DNA from: Ramlibacter tataouinensis | Lineage (GTDB): Bacteria; Pseudomonadota; Gammaproteobacteria; Burkholderiales; Burkholderiaceae_C | Reading direction: 5' to 3' | NCBI GenBank assembly: GCA_002427815.1 | Contig: DIZF01000001.1 | Location: 135,140 to 182,196, forward strand | Length of the DNA: 47,057 bases | Shown here: positions 26,119 through 34,108 of the stretch, one piece after another | Numbering within the stretch: the first letter of the stretch is position 1 | How the letters are laid out: the number at the start of each line of letters is the position of its first letter | The notes under the pieces: generated by a model | What the model saw: the letters and a program-made list of their open reading frames with translations, nothing else | Told to the model about the DNA's origin: nothing | The model's database searches: none | Translations under genes and position numbers: made by a program

Positions 26119-27860
26119 GGCAGGGCTTCGTCCTGCCCGGCCGATGCCGGTTCGACGGCCGTGCCGGCGGGGATCGCCTCCTGCAGGCGCTTGAGCCGGT
26201 AGGCCAGTTGCGGCCGGGTCAGCCCGAGCATGCGCGAGGCAGCAGACAGATTGCCGTGGGCCTTGTCCACCGCCGTCTCGATGAGCATGGCCTCGACCTG
26301 GTCCAGCGTGCGGACACCGTTGAAGACGGCTTCGCACAGTTCCTTGCCGGTATCCCAGGTGTTCAGGTCGAGGTTGCCGTCCAGCCCGAGCCCGAACTCC
26401 GGCGCCTGTTCCTCGGCGCCGGCGCAGGAGAACAGATGGCTGACCTCGATCCGGGTGCCGCTGGGCGCCAGGATCACGCCGCGTTCGATCATGTTCTGCA
26501 GCTCGCGGATATTGCCCGGCCACTGGTAGGTCAGCAGCGCGCGCTTGGCCTTGTCGGTGAAGCCGCGCAGCTTCTTGCCGTGCACGGCGCAGTGCTTTTC
26601 CAGGAAGCGCTTGGCCAGGAACGAGATGTCCTCCTTGCGCTCGCGCAGCGGCGGAATCTGGATCTGGAACGGATTCAGGCGGTAGTACAGATCGGAGCGG
26701 AAGCGCCCCTCCTTGACCAGCCGGTGCAGGTCGGCGTTGGTCGCTGCCACCATCCGCACGTCGACCCGACGCACCCGGTGATCGCCGACGCGCTCGAGCT
26801 CGCCGTCCTGCAGCACGCGCAGCAATTTGCTTTGCGCGGGCAGCGGCAGGTCGCCGATCTCGTCCAGGAACAGGGTGCCGCCGTCGGCGCGCTCGAAGCG
26901 CCCCGCCCGCGCGGCCTGCGCGCCGGTGTAGGCGCCGCGCTCGACGCCGAACAGCTCGGACTCGACCAGCTCGGCCGGTATCGCCGCGCAGTTCACCGCG
27001 ATGAAGGGCTTGTCGCGGCGCGTTCCCATGGCATGCAGCGCCCGTGCAAAGAGCTCCTTGCCGACCCCGGTCTCGCCGAGCAGCAGCACCGTGATCTGGC
27101 TCGCCGCGCCCTGGCGCAGCAGGTCGAAGGCCCGCTTGAAGCCGGGCGAGATGCCGATCATGTCGGCCGGCAGCTTTTCCTTTTCGCCGATGGTCGAGCG
27201 CAGCTGCACCACCTGCGTCTGCAGGTCGATCAGCTGGTCGGCGATCGATTCCGGCGTGAAGTAGCGCAGGTGCCCGGCGGCGTCTTCCCATTCCTCCACC
27301 GGCTTGCCGATGATGCGGCAGTTGCCGTGGCCCATGCCGACGCACTCGACTTCCTTGAACAGGATGGGCCGCCCCATGAACGCCGACGCATAGCCGCAGG
27401 CATAGCCGATCTGCGTCCAGCACACCGGCTCGCTGTGCTGGCCGTAGTGGTGGCGGTGCCATTGGCCTTCCCAGGAGTTTTCCCAAAGGAACTCGCCGTA
27501 GAAGCGGCCCGCCATGCGGTCGAGTTCCAGGCGCACCGGCGTGACCTGCACGATCCCCTCCAGCGTGTGCAGCTGCGGCCCGGTCATGAAGGCCTCGGTA
27601 TCGCTGCAGTCCTGCGAGCGGGTGCGCGCCAGCTCGGCGTCGCGCACCCCGGAGGCGTAACCCATCCGCGTCAGCAGGCCGCGCGCGCGGTCCAGGCCCA
27701 GTGAGTCGATCAGCTCCTTGCGCAGCAGGGCCTGGGCTTCGGCGTGCACCAGCAGCATCCGGTGCTCGTGCAGCCAGATCTGGCCGGTGTTCGGACAGAA
27801 GTGCACACGCGAGCGCAGGTCGTCGCTCGCGGCGCGTGCAATGCTGTGGAGCTTGCTCAT
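26109..27860 (-). CDS. Sigma54-dependent XylR/DmpR/MopR-family activator, probable phenol sensor
   Basis: A 583-aa activator with XylR_N (about 15-115), V4R (about 118-190), AAA+ (about 230-460) and a Fis-type HTH at the C terminus (LSAASRMLGLTRPQLAYRLK). The sensor keeps the residues that bind phenol in MopR at identical spacing: His98 and Trp126, with zinc ligands Cys147, Glu170, Cys173 and Cys181. The AAA+ part has Walker A GETGVGKE, the sigma54 loop GAYTGA, and Walker B GGTLFLDEIGD. The ATG at 27860 is preceded by AAGGGG. It should bind phenol and activate the -24/-12 promoter at 28135 in front of ppsA. It matches the role of PdeR in Aromatoleum; that name is not used as the gene symbol because orthology was not tested. 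Confidence 0.93.
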   Translation of the reverse strand: MSKLHSIARAASDDLRSRVHFCPNTGQIWLHEHRMLLVHAEAQALLRKELIDSLGLDRARGLLTRMGYASGVRDAELARTRSQDCSDTEAFMTGPQLHTLEGIVQVTPVRLELDRMAGRFYGEFLWENSWEGQWHRHHYGQHSEPVCWTQIGYACGYASAFMGRPILFKEVECVGMGHGNCRIIGKPVEEWEDAAGHLRYFTPESIADQLIDLQTQVVQLRSTIGEKEKLPADMIGISPGFKRAFDLLRQGAASQITVLLLGETGVGKELFARALHAMGTRRDKPFIAVNCAAIPAELVESELFGVERGAYTGAQAARAGRFERADGGTLFLDEIGDLPLPAQSKLLRVLQDGELERVGDHRVRRVDVRMVAATNADLHRLVKEGRFRSDLYYRLNPFQIQIPPLRERKEDISFLAKRFLEKHCAVHGKKLRGFTDKAKRALLTYQWPGNIRELQNMIERGVILAPSGTRIEVSHLFSCAGAEEQAPEFGLGLDGNLDLNTWDTGKELCEAVFNGVRTLDQVEAMLIETAVDKAHGNLSAASRMLGLTRPQLAYRLKRLQEAIPAGTAVEPASAGQDEALPWR

Positions 27861-27908
27861 CGCTGCACCCCTTGTCTCCAAAGAACCTTTGTAGGGGCAT
27901 GATCGTTT

Positions 27909-27937
27909 AGGGGTTTGACCCACATCAAACTACCCCT
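27909..27937. promoter_or_regulatory. FNR-like site inside a larger inverted repeat before the activator gene
   Basis: TTGACCCACATCAA at 27915-27928 matches the FNR consensus at 9 of 10 positions. It is flanked by AGGGG on the left and CCCCT on the right, making a longer inverted repeat. The centre is about 40 bases upstream of the start point implied by a -10-like TACAAA (minus strand, 27893-27888) of the activator gene. This suggests that the phenol activator is made mainly under low oxygen. Confidence 0.55.
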
Positions 27938-27989
27938 GCCGCGGCAGCAGGTGTCTACCCGCATACGGCGCGCTGGCGGCACTTCACCA

Positions 27990-28004
27990 AATGATCAATC
28001 GAGG
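27990..28004. promoter_or_regulatory. Candidate upstream activating sequence for the phenol regulator
   Basis: AATGATCAATCGAGG resembles half to two thirds of the XylR/DmpR binding palindrome TTGATCAATTGATCAA. It lies about 160 bases upstream of the start point expected for the -24/-12 promoter, a usual distance for these enhancer sites. Only one such copy is recognised by eye, while XylR-type promoters often carry two. Confidence 0.4.
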
Positions 28005-28134
28005 CGCCGTCGCGCTGGCCGTGGTTTACGAAAAGAGCAAGAGCTGACCGTACGCTGACCTCGCGCTTTCCGCGTCGTTGCCCGGCGCCTCCTCACTGTG
28101 CCGGCGCTTGCTGCAGCGCCGAGTCAGCCGCGCC

Positions 28135-28149
28135 TGGCACAGCTTATGC
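28135..28149 (+). promoter_or_regulatory. Sigma54 (-24/-12) promoter of the pps operon
   Basis: TGGCACAGCTTATGC fits the consensus TGGCAC-N5-TTGC with the invariant GG and GC at the right 10-base separation; one base (T to A) differs in the -12 block. It lies 80 bases before the ppsA start and divergent from the sigma54 activator gene. Confidence 0.75.
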
Positions 28150-28228
28150 GGTCATGCCTCCAACCGCGCCGCTGCGAGCCGGGCGTGCCGCGAAGAGCCC
28201 ACCACCCGCCGACCTAGGAGACAAACAG

Positions 28229-30064
28229 ATGAAGTTCCCCGTTCCACACGACGTCAAGGCCAAGTCCATTCCCGGCACCGAAGGCTGGGAGCGGATGTAT
28301 CCGTACCAGTATCAGTTTGTCACCGACGACCCGGTGCGCAACACCTACGAGAAGGAAACCTTCTGGTTCTACGACGGCCTGCACTACCCGGAGCCGCTGT
28401 ATCCGTTCGACACCATCTGGGACGAGGCCTGGTTCCTGGCGCTGTCGCAGTTCAACAACCGGATCTTCATGGTGCCGCCGGTGCGCGGCGTCGATCACCG
28501 CATCATCAACGGCTACGTCTACATCTCGCCGGTGCCGGTGAAAGACGGCGCCGAGATCGGCGCCCGGGTTCCGCACTTCATGGAGCGGGCCGGCTACTAC
28601 TACAAGAACTGGGACGCACTCGAGGCCAAGTGGAAGGTCAAGATGGAAGCCACCATCCGCGAGCTGGAGGCGCTGCAGATTCCGCGGCTGGCGGACATGG
28701 AAGACATCTCGGTGGTGACCGACGCCCTGGGCGAATCCAAGGGTTACCACCTGCTCAAGAACTACGACGACCTGATCAACCTCGGCATCAAGTGCTGGCA
28801 GTACCACTTCGAGTTCCTGAACCTGGGCTACGCCGCCTACGTCTTCTTCCTCGATTTCGCGCAGAAGCTGTTCCCCAACATTCCGGCGCAGCGCGTGACC
28901 CAGATGATCTCGGGCATCGACGTGATCATGTACCAGCCCGACGAGGAGCTCAAGAAGCTGGCGCGCCGCGCCATCGAGCTGCAGGTCGACAAGGTCGTCA
29001 CGTTCAGCCCGCAATGGACGGTGGTCGAGGAAGCACTCAAGAAGCTTCCCAACGGCGTAAAGTGGCTGACTGACCTGTCCCTGGCGAAGGAACCCTGGTT
29101 CAACATCTCCTGCGGCACCGGCTGGTTCCACCACGACCGCTCGTGGAACGACCAGATGAACGTGCCGCTGTCGGGCATCGCCACCTACATCGGCAAACTG
29201 CACGAGGGCGTGTCGATCGACCGTCCCACCGCGAAGGTGCGCGCCGAGCGCGACCGCATCACCGCCGAGTACCGGGCGCTGATCGAGAAGCCCGAGGACC
29301 TGAAGCAGTTCGACGAGTTGCTGGGGTGCGCCACGACCGTGTTCCCGTACGTCGAGAACCACCTGTTCTATGTCGAGCACTGGTTCCATTCGGTGTTCTG
29401 GAACAAGATGCGCGAGGTCGGCGCGATCATGAAGGAGCACGGCGTGATCGCGGATGTCGAGGACATCTGGCTGCTGCGCCGCGACGAGATCAAGTCGGCC
29501 CTGTGGGACATCGTCACCGCCTGGGCCACCGGCGTCACGCCGCGCGGCACCCAGACCTGGCCCAAGGAGATCATCTGGCGCAAGGGGGTGATGGCCAAGT
29601 TCAAGGAATGGAATGCCCCGCCGGCGATCGGCACCGCGCCCGAGGTGATCCAGGAACCGTTCACCATCGTGCTGTGGGGCGTGACCAACAAGTCGCTGGC
29701 CGACTGGGCCGCGGTGCAGGAGGTCGCCGACCCCGACACCATCACCGAGCTGAAGGGATTTGCCGGCAGCCCCGGCATCGTCGAAGGCCGGGCCCGCGTC
29801 TGCAAGACCGTCGCCGAGGTCGGTGACCTGCGCCAGGGCGAGATCCTGGTGGCACCCACCACCTCGCCGTCCTGGGCGCCCGCCTTCGCCAAGATCGGCG
29901 CCTGCATCACCGACGTCGGCGGCGTCATGAGCCACGCGGCCATCGTCTGCCGCGAGTACGGGATGCCGGCGGTGGTGGGCACGGGGCACGCCACCAAGGT
30001 CATCAGGACGGGCATGATGATCCGCGTCGACGGCTCGACCGGAGCGGTCACCATCACCCGGTGA
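28229..30064 (+). CDS. ppsA: Phenylphosphate synthase subunit A (PEP-synthase-like, phosphohistidine subunit)
   Basis: A 611-aa protein starting at the ATG at 28229 after TAGGAGA. The C-terminal swivelling domain contains GGVMSHAAIVCREYGMPAVV; the His is residue 569, the same number reported for the phosphorylated histidine of the Thauera enzyme. PpsA accepts a phosphoryl group from ATP through PpsB and passes it to phenol, giving phenylphosphate. The gene is first in a plus-strand operon behind a sigma54 promoter. The N-terminal and middle part (WFYDGLHYPEPLYPFD and following) matches the phenol-binding part of PpsA as far as I can recall it. Confidence 0.95.
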   Translation: MKFPVPHDVKAKSIPGTEGWERMYPYQYQFVTDDPVRNTYEKETFWFYDGLHYPEPLYPFDTIWDEAWFLALSQFNNRIFMVPPVRGVDHRIINGYVYISPVPVKDGAEIGARVPHFMERAGYYYKNWDALEAKWKVKMEATIRELEALQIPRLADMEDISVVTDALGESKGYHLLKNYDDLINLGIKCWQYHFEFLNLGYAAYVFFLDFAQKLFPNIPAQRVTQMISGIDVIMYQPDEELKKLARRAIELQVDKVVTFSPQWTVVEEALKKLPNGVKWLTDLSLAKEPWFNISCGTGWFHHDRSWNDQMNVPLSGIATYIGKLHEGVSIDRPTAKVRAERDRITAEYRALIEKPEDLKQFDELLGCATTVFPYVENHLFYVEHWFHSVFWNKMREVGAIMKEHGVIADVEDIWLLRRDEIKSALWDIVTAWATGVTPRGTQTWPKEIIWRKGVMAKFKEWNAPPAIGTAPEVIQEPFTIVLWGVTNKSLADWAAVQEVADPDTITELKGFAGSPGIVEGRARVCKTVAEVGDLRQGEILVAPTTSPSWAPAFAKIGACITDVGGVMSHAAIVCREYGMPAVVGTGHATKVIRTGMMIRVDGSTGAVTITR

Positions 30065-30076
30065 CGGAGTGCTGCA

Positions 30077-31243
30077 ATGACATCGGCCGGAACTGACTCC
30101 TTCTCCCGCTCGCGGGAGAAGGACCCTCACCCCGACCCTCTCCCGCATGCGGGAGAGGGGGCCGTTGCGGGGCAGCCGCTGGTGTGCTGGTTCCAGGACT
30201 GCCGCAAGGACTCGGTGCCGCTGGTCGGCGGCAAGTGCGCGTCGCTGGGCGAACTGATCAACAGCGGCGTGCGGGTGCCGCCCGGCTTCGCGCTGACCAC
30301 CGCCGGCTTCCGCCGCTTCATGGCGCAGGCCGGCATCGCCGACGAACTGCGCGCCCAGCTCGAAGGCATAGACCACAGCGACCTCGATGCGCTGGAGGCG
30401 GCCAGCGCGCGCATCCGGCCGCTGATCGAGGCGCATCCCTTCTCCGAGGAGATCGAGGACCAGGTGGCCGAGTGCTACCGCAAGCTGTCGGTGCGCTGCG
30501 GCATGCCGGCGGTGCCGGTGGCGGTGCGCTCCAGCGCCACCGCGGAAGACCTGGCCGGCGCCAGCTTCGCCGGCCAGCAGGACACCTACCTGTGGATCCG
30601 CGGCGCCGACGCCGTGCTGCACCACATGCGCAAATGCATTTCGAGCCTGTACACCGGCCGGGCCATCGCATACCGCGCCAACAAGGGCTTCGACGACGAG
30701 GGCCTGGCCATCAGCGTGGGCGTGCAGAAGATGGCCAACTCGTACACCGCCGGCGTGATGTTCACCATCCACCCGGCCAACGGCGACCGCTCGGTCATCG
30801 TCATCGACTCCAACTTCGGTTTCGGCGAGTCGGTGGTGTCGGGCGAGGTCACGCCCGACCATTTCGTCGTCAACAAGATCACGCTCGACATCATCGACCG
30901 CGTCATCTCGCAGAAGCTGATCTGCTACACGGTCGATCCGGTCTCGCAGACCTCCGGCCCGACCGAGGTGCCGTTCGAGCGCCAGAAAGTGCAGTCGCTG
31001 ATCGACGACGAGGTCACCGAGCTGGCCTGGATGGGCAAGCGCATCGAGAAGCACTACGGCCGCGCGATGGACATCGAATGGGCGGTCGACAAGGACCTGC
31101 CCGCCGGCGGCAACATCTTCATCCTGCAGGCGCGGCCCGAAACCGTCTGGAGCCAGCGCGCCCAGACCACCGACAACAAGCCGGCCGGCTCGGCCATGGA
31201 CTACATCCTCTCCGCGATGCTGTCCGGCAAGAAGGTCAGCTGA
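30077..31243 (+). CDS. ppsB: Phenylphosphate synthase subunit B (ATP-binding PEP-synthase-like subunit)
   Basis: A protein of 388 aa from the ATG at 30077, which has GGAG seven bases upstream. The ATP-binding PEP-synthase region is plain: LVGGKCASLGELINSGVRVP, VRSSATAEDLAGASFAGQQ and FILQARPETVW. It phosphorylates His569 of PpsA using ATP. Residues about 8-28 (ending PHPDPLPHAGEG) are not PEP-synthase-like; they are the translation of two REP-type palindromes at 30101-30159, inserted in frame. If translation began at the GTG at 30182 the protein would avoid them but lose the recognisable ribosome-binding site. Subunit length without the insert fits the 40-kDa Thauera protein. Confidence 0.93.
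   Translation: MTSAGTDSFSRSREKDPHPDPLPHAGEGAVAGQPLVCWFQDCRKDSVPLVGGKCASLGELINSGVRVPPGFALTTAGFRRFMAQAGIADELRAQLEGIDHSDLDALEAASARIRPLIEAHPFSEEIEDQVAECYRKLSVRCGMPAVPVAVRSSATAEDLAGASFAGQQDTYLWIRGADAVLHHMRKCISSLYTGRAIAYRANKGFDDEGLAISVGVQKMANSYTAGVMFTIHPANGDRSVIVIDSNFGFGESVVSGEVTPDHFVVNKITLDIIDRVISQKLICYTVDPVSQTSGPTEVPFERQKVQSLIDDEVTELAWMGKRIEKHYGRAMDIEWAVDKDLPAGGNIFILQARPETVWSQRAQTTDNKPAGSAMDYILSAMLSGKKVS
30097..30160. repeat. REP-type double palindrome inside the ppsB 5' end
   Basis: Two palindromes lie back to back: 30101-30120 (TTCTCCCG paired with CGGGAGAA, loop of four) and a perfect 24-base one at 30136-30159 centred on GCATGC. Between them is a CCCTCACCCCGA spacer. This arrangement is a common dispersed repeat of GC-rich proteobacteria. 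It adds 21 codons in frame. Confidence 0.8.
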
Positions 31244-31290
31244 AGCGTCCCCCATCACAACCCCAACCGCGTAAACGAAACGGAGCCAAC

Positions 31291-32805
31291 ATGAATGCAC
31301 GCAACGAAGTCCGGCCGATCGACGATCTGCGCAGCTATATCGCCGCGCTCGAGGCCCAGGGACAGCTGCACCGGGTGAAGACCGAGGTCGACTGGAAGTT
31401 CGAGCTTTGCCATGTCTCGAAGGTGAACGAGGAGCAGAAGGGCCCGGCCCTGCTGTACGAAAACGTCAAGGGCTACGACATTCCGGTGTTCACCAGCGCC
31501 TTCACCACCTCCCAGCGCCTGGCCATTGCGCTCGAGCAGGACCCGTCGCTATCGATGTGCCAGCTCTCGAAGAAATGGATGGAGCTGACCACCAAGAAGA
31601 TGGTGAAACCTGTGATCGTCGACAACCCGCAGGTGATGGAAAACGTCATCACCGGCAAGGACATCGACATCGAGAAATTCCCCTCACCCTGGTTCTATCC
31701 GGACGACGGCGGCCGCTTCTTCTGCACCGCCGGCTTCCTGGTGACGCAGGACCCTGACACCAAATGGACCAACCTCGGAACCTACCGTGCGCAGGTGCTG
31801 GGCAAGGACATCCTGGGCTCGCAGATCATCAAGGGCAAGCATGGCGACATGCACATGAAGAAGTATGCCGAGCGCGGCGAGCTGATGCCGGCCGCCTACG
31901 TGGTCGGCACCGATCCGGTCCTGTTCCTCGCCTCGTCGACGATGGTCAGCGCGCAGGTGGACGAATACGAAGTCGCCGGTTCGCTGCGCGGCCGTCCGGT
32001 GCCGGTGTTCAAGTCCGACCTCACCGGCCTGACGCTGCCGGCCAACGCCGAGATCATCGCCGAGGGCTTCATCGATCCGAACGAGCTGATGGAGGAAGGC
32101 CCCTTCGGCGAATACACCGGCTACTACTCCGGCAACAAGGGCAAGGACTACCCGAAGCCGGTGCTGCGCATCAAGCGCATCCTGCACCGCAACAAGCCGG
32201 TCATGTGGTCCACCACGGTGGGCAAGCCGATCAACGACATCCATATGATCCAATCCCTGAACCGCACTGCCGCTCTCTGGCACGACCTCGAAACGATGAA
32301 GGTGCCGGGCATCCAGAGCGTGTATTTCCCGCCCGAGGCGACGGGCCGCTTCTGGGTGGTGGTGTCGGTCAAGCAGATGTATCCGGGCCACTCCAATCAC
32401 GTCGGTGCCGCGGTGATCGGATCGACCACCGGCCACTACGGCGTCAAGGGCGTCATCGTCGTCGACCACGACATCGAAGCCGATGACTGGGACCGCGTCT
32501 GGTGGGCGCTGGCCACCCGCTTCGACCCCAAGCGCTCGGCGCAGATCATCGACCGCGGCCGTTCTACGCCGCTCGATCCTGGCTTGCCGATCGATGCGCG
32601 CGACATCGTCAGCCGCATCATCCTGGACGCCTGCACACCGTTCGAGTGGAAGGACAAGCCCAGCGAGATCTTCATGGACCGCGCCGTGCTGCAGAAGGTG
32701 TCGGACCGCTGGAACGAGTACGGCTTCGGTGGCACGAGCCCGGTGGCCGGGATGATCAACCGCCTGACGCGGCCCGAGGTGAAGAAGGCCAAGAGCGCCG
32801 CCTGA
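31291..32805 (+). CDS. UbiD-family carboxylase (probable phenylphosphate carboxylase catalytic subunit)
   Basis: A 504-aa UbiD-family enzyme starting at the ATG at 31291 after GGAG. The family motif EGPFGEYTGYYSG near residue 270 holds the catalytic glutamates, and the C-terminal part (WSTTVGKPINDIHMIQSLN) is typical. UbiD enzymes use prenylated FMN, made by the UbiX homologue encoded at 34838. In Thauera, phenylphosphate is carboxylated to 4-hydroxybenzoate by PpcA/PpcB (both UbiD-like) with PpcC and PpcD. Here there is only one UbiD-like gene and no PpcC or PpcD, so it may act alone or with the Tm-1-like protein. Direct phenol carboxylation is a less likely alternative, given the pps genes. 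Confidence 0.88.
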   Translation: MNARNEVRPIDDLRSYIAALEAQGQLHRVKTEVDWKFELCHVSKVNEEQKGPALLYENVKGYDIPVFTSAFTTSQRLAIALEQDPSLSMCQLSKKWMELTTKKMVKPVIVDNPQVMENVITGKDIDIEKFPSPWFYPDDGGRFFCTAGFLVTQDPDTKWTNLGTYRAQVLGKDILGSQIIKGKHGDMHMKKYAERGELMPAAYVVGTDPVLFLASSTMVSAQVDEYEVAGSLRGRPVPVFKSDLTGLTLPANAEIIAEGFIDPNELMEEGPFGEYTGYYSGNKGKDYPKPVLRIKRILHRNKPVMWSTTVGKPINDIHMIQSLNRTAALWHDLETMKVPGIQSVYFPPEATGRFWVVVSVKQMYPGHSNHVGAAVIGSTTGHYGVKGVIVVDHDIEADDWDRVWWALATRFDPKRSAQIIDRGRSTPLDPGLPIDARDIVSRIILDACTPFEWKDKPSEIFMDRAVLQKVSDRWNEYGFGGTSPVAGMINRLTRPEVKKAKSAA

Positions 32806-32848
32806 GGCGGGGCAGGCCTGTCATCTCATCCAAGGAAGGCGGCATCGC

Positions 32849-34108
32849 ATGGGCAGGAAGGGCATCGTCATCGTCTGCAACCTCGACACCCGGGGCGAGG
32901 ACATTCTGTTCGTGAAGGACCTGATCCGCGGCCGCGGCATCGAGCCCATCCTGCTGGACTTCAGCATGGAGGAGCCGCCGCCGTTTCCGGGCGACATCAC
33001 AACGGAGGAGGTGGCGCGCCGCGGCGGCCTGGCGATCGAGGTGGTGCGCGAGAAATACCGCAGTGACCGCGATCGGGCCACCAACAACCAGATCGCCGGC
33101 GCCGCGGCCATCGTCCTCGACCTGGTCAAGCAGCAGCGGGTGCACGGCATCATCGGCATCGGCGGCGGCACTGCGACGCTGGTTGCCACCTCCATCATGA
33201 AGCGGCTGCCGTTCGGCATGCCCAAGCTGATGGCGTCGCCGATGGCGGCCCACCCGGCCTACATCGACAAGTATGTCGGCACCCACGACATCACGATGCA
33301 CCACACGGTGCTGGACATCGTCAAGATGAACCCGCTGCTGAAGGCGCAGATCATCAACGCCGTGGGCGCCATCTGCGGCATGGTGGAGATGACCCAGGGC
33401 ACCGACATCCGTTTCGACAAGCCCTGCGTCGCGATCTCGTCCTTCGGTTTCGGCGAGATGGCGGTGCAGGCCGCGATCGGCATGCTCGAGGAGGCCGGCT
33501 TCACCGCCATCGTGTGCCATGCCCAGGGCAAGGGCGATCGCGCGATGGAGGAGATGATCCGGGACGGCGCCTTCCACGGCGTGCTGGACATCTGCATCGG
33601 CGGCGTGATCGAGCATCTGTTCAAGGGCAATCGCGACCCCGGCCCCGACCGGCTGATGGCCGCAGTGACCACCGGCATTCCGATGGTGCTGGCGCCCTGC
33701 GGCCTGGACATCCTGTCGTACGGCGGGCGCGCCGACATGCTGGAGAAGACCAAGGGCCGGGTCCAGGTGGTGCAGGATGCGCTGCGGGTGCAGGTGCGCA
33801 CCACGGCCGACGAACTGTGCCAGGCCGCCGACGTGATCGCGGAACGCCTGAACCAGGCCCACGGGCCCTGGACCTTCCTGGTACCGCTGCAGGGCTGGTC
33901 GTCCCTGGACAAGCCGGGACGTCCCATCTTCGATGCCCAGGCCGACGCCGCCTTCGTGGCCCGGCTCAAGCAGAAGCTGGACGACCCGTCGCACGTGATG
34001 GAGGTCGACATGCACCTGTACACACCCGAGTTCGCACGCGTCGCGGTGGACGAGTTCGTGCGCCTGTTCGAGTCCGCGCGGTCGGCACGGGCGAAGGTGG
34101 CCGCATGA
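32849..34108 (+). CDS. Tm-1-like ATP-binding (UPF0261) protein in the phenol operon
   Basis: A 419-aa protein of the UPF0261/Tm-1 family: MGRKGIVIVCNLDTRGEDIL at the N terminus, the Gly-rich IIGIGGGTATLVATSIMKRL near residue 107, and the C-terminal FLVPLQGWSSLDKPGRPIFD. The N-terminal fold of plant Tm-1 binds ATP. It sits between the UbiD-like gene and ppsC, with the ppsC start overlapping its stop, so it is made with the phenol enzymes. I know of no such gene in the described Thauera phenol operon. A role as an ATP-using accessory or carboxylase partner is inference. Confidence 0.85.
   Translation: MGRKGIVIVCNLDTRGEDILFVKDLIRGRGIEPILLDFSMEEPPPFPGDITTEEVARRGGLAIEVVREKYRSDRDRATNNQIAGAAAIVLDLVKQQRVHGIIGIGGGTATLVATSIMKRLPFGMPKLMASPMAAHPAYIDKYVGTHDITMHHTVLDIVKMNPLLKAQIINAVGAICGMVEMTQGTDIRFDKPCVAISSFGFGEMAVQAAIGMLEEAGFTAIVCHAQGKGDRAMEEMIRDGAFHGVLDICIGGVIEHLFKGNRDPGPDRLMAAVTTGIPMVLAPCGLDILSYGGRADMLEKTKGRVQVVQDALRVQVRTTADELCQAADVIAERLNQAHGPWTFLVPLQGWSSLDKPGRPIFDAQADAAFVARLKQKLDDPSHVMEVDMHLYTPEFARVAVDEFVRLFESARSARAKVAA

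Noticed and set aside
28214..31300. An open frame of 1028 codons on the minus strand
   Set aside because: It mirrors ppsA and ppsB, whose motifs (including His569 of PpsA) are unambiguous on the plus strand.
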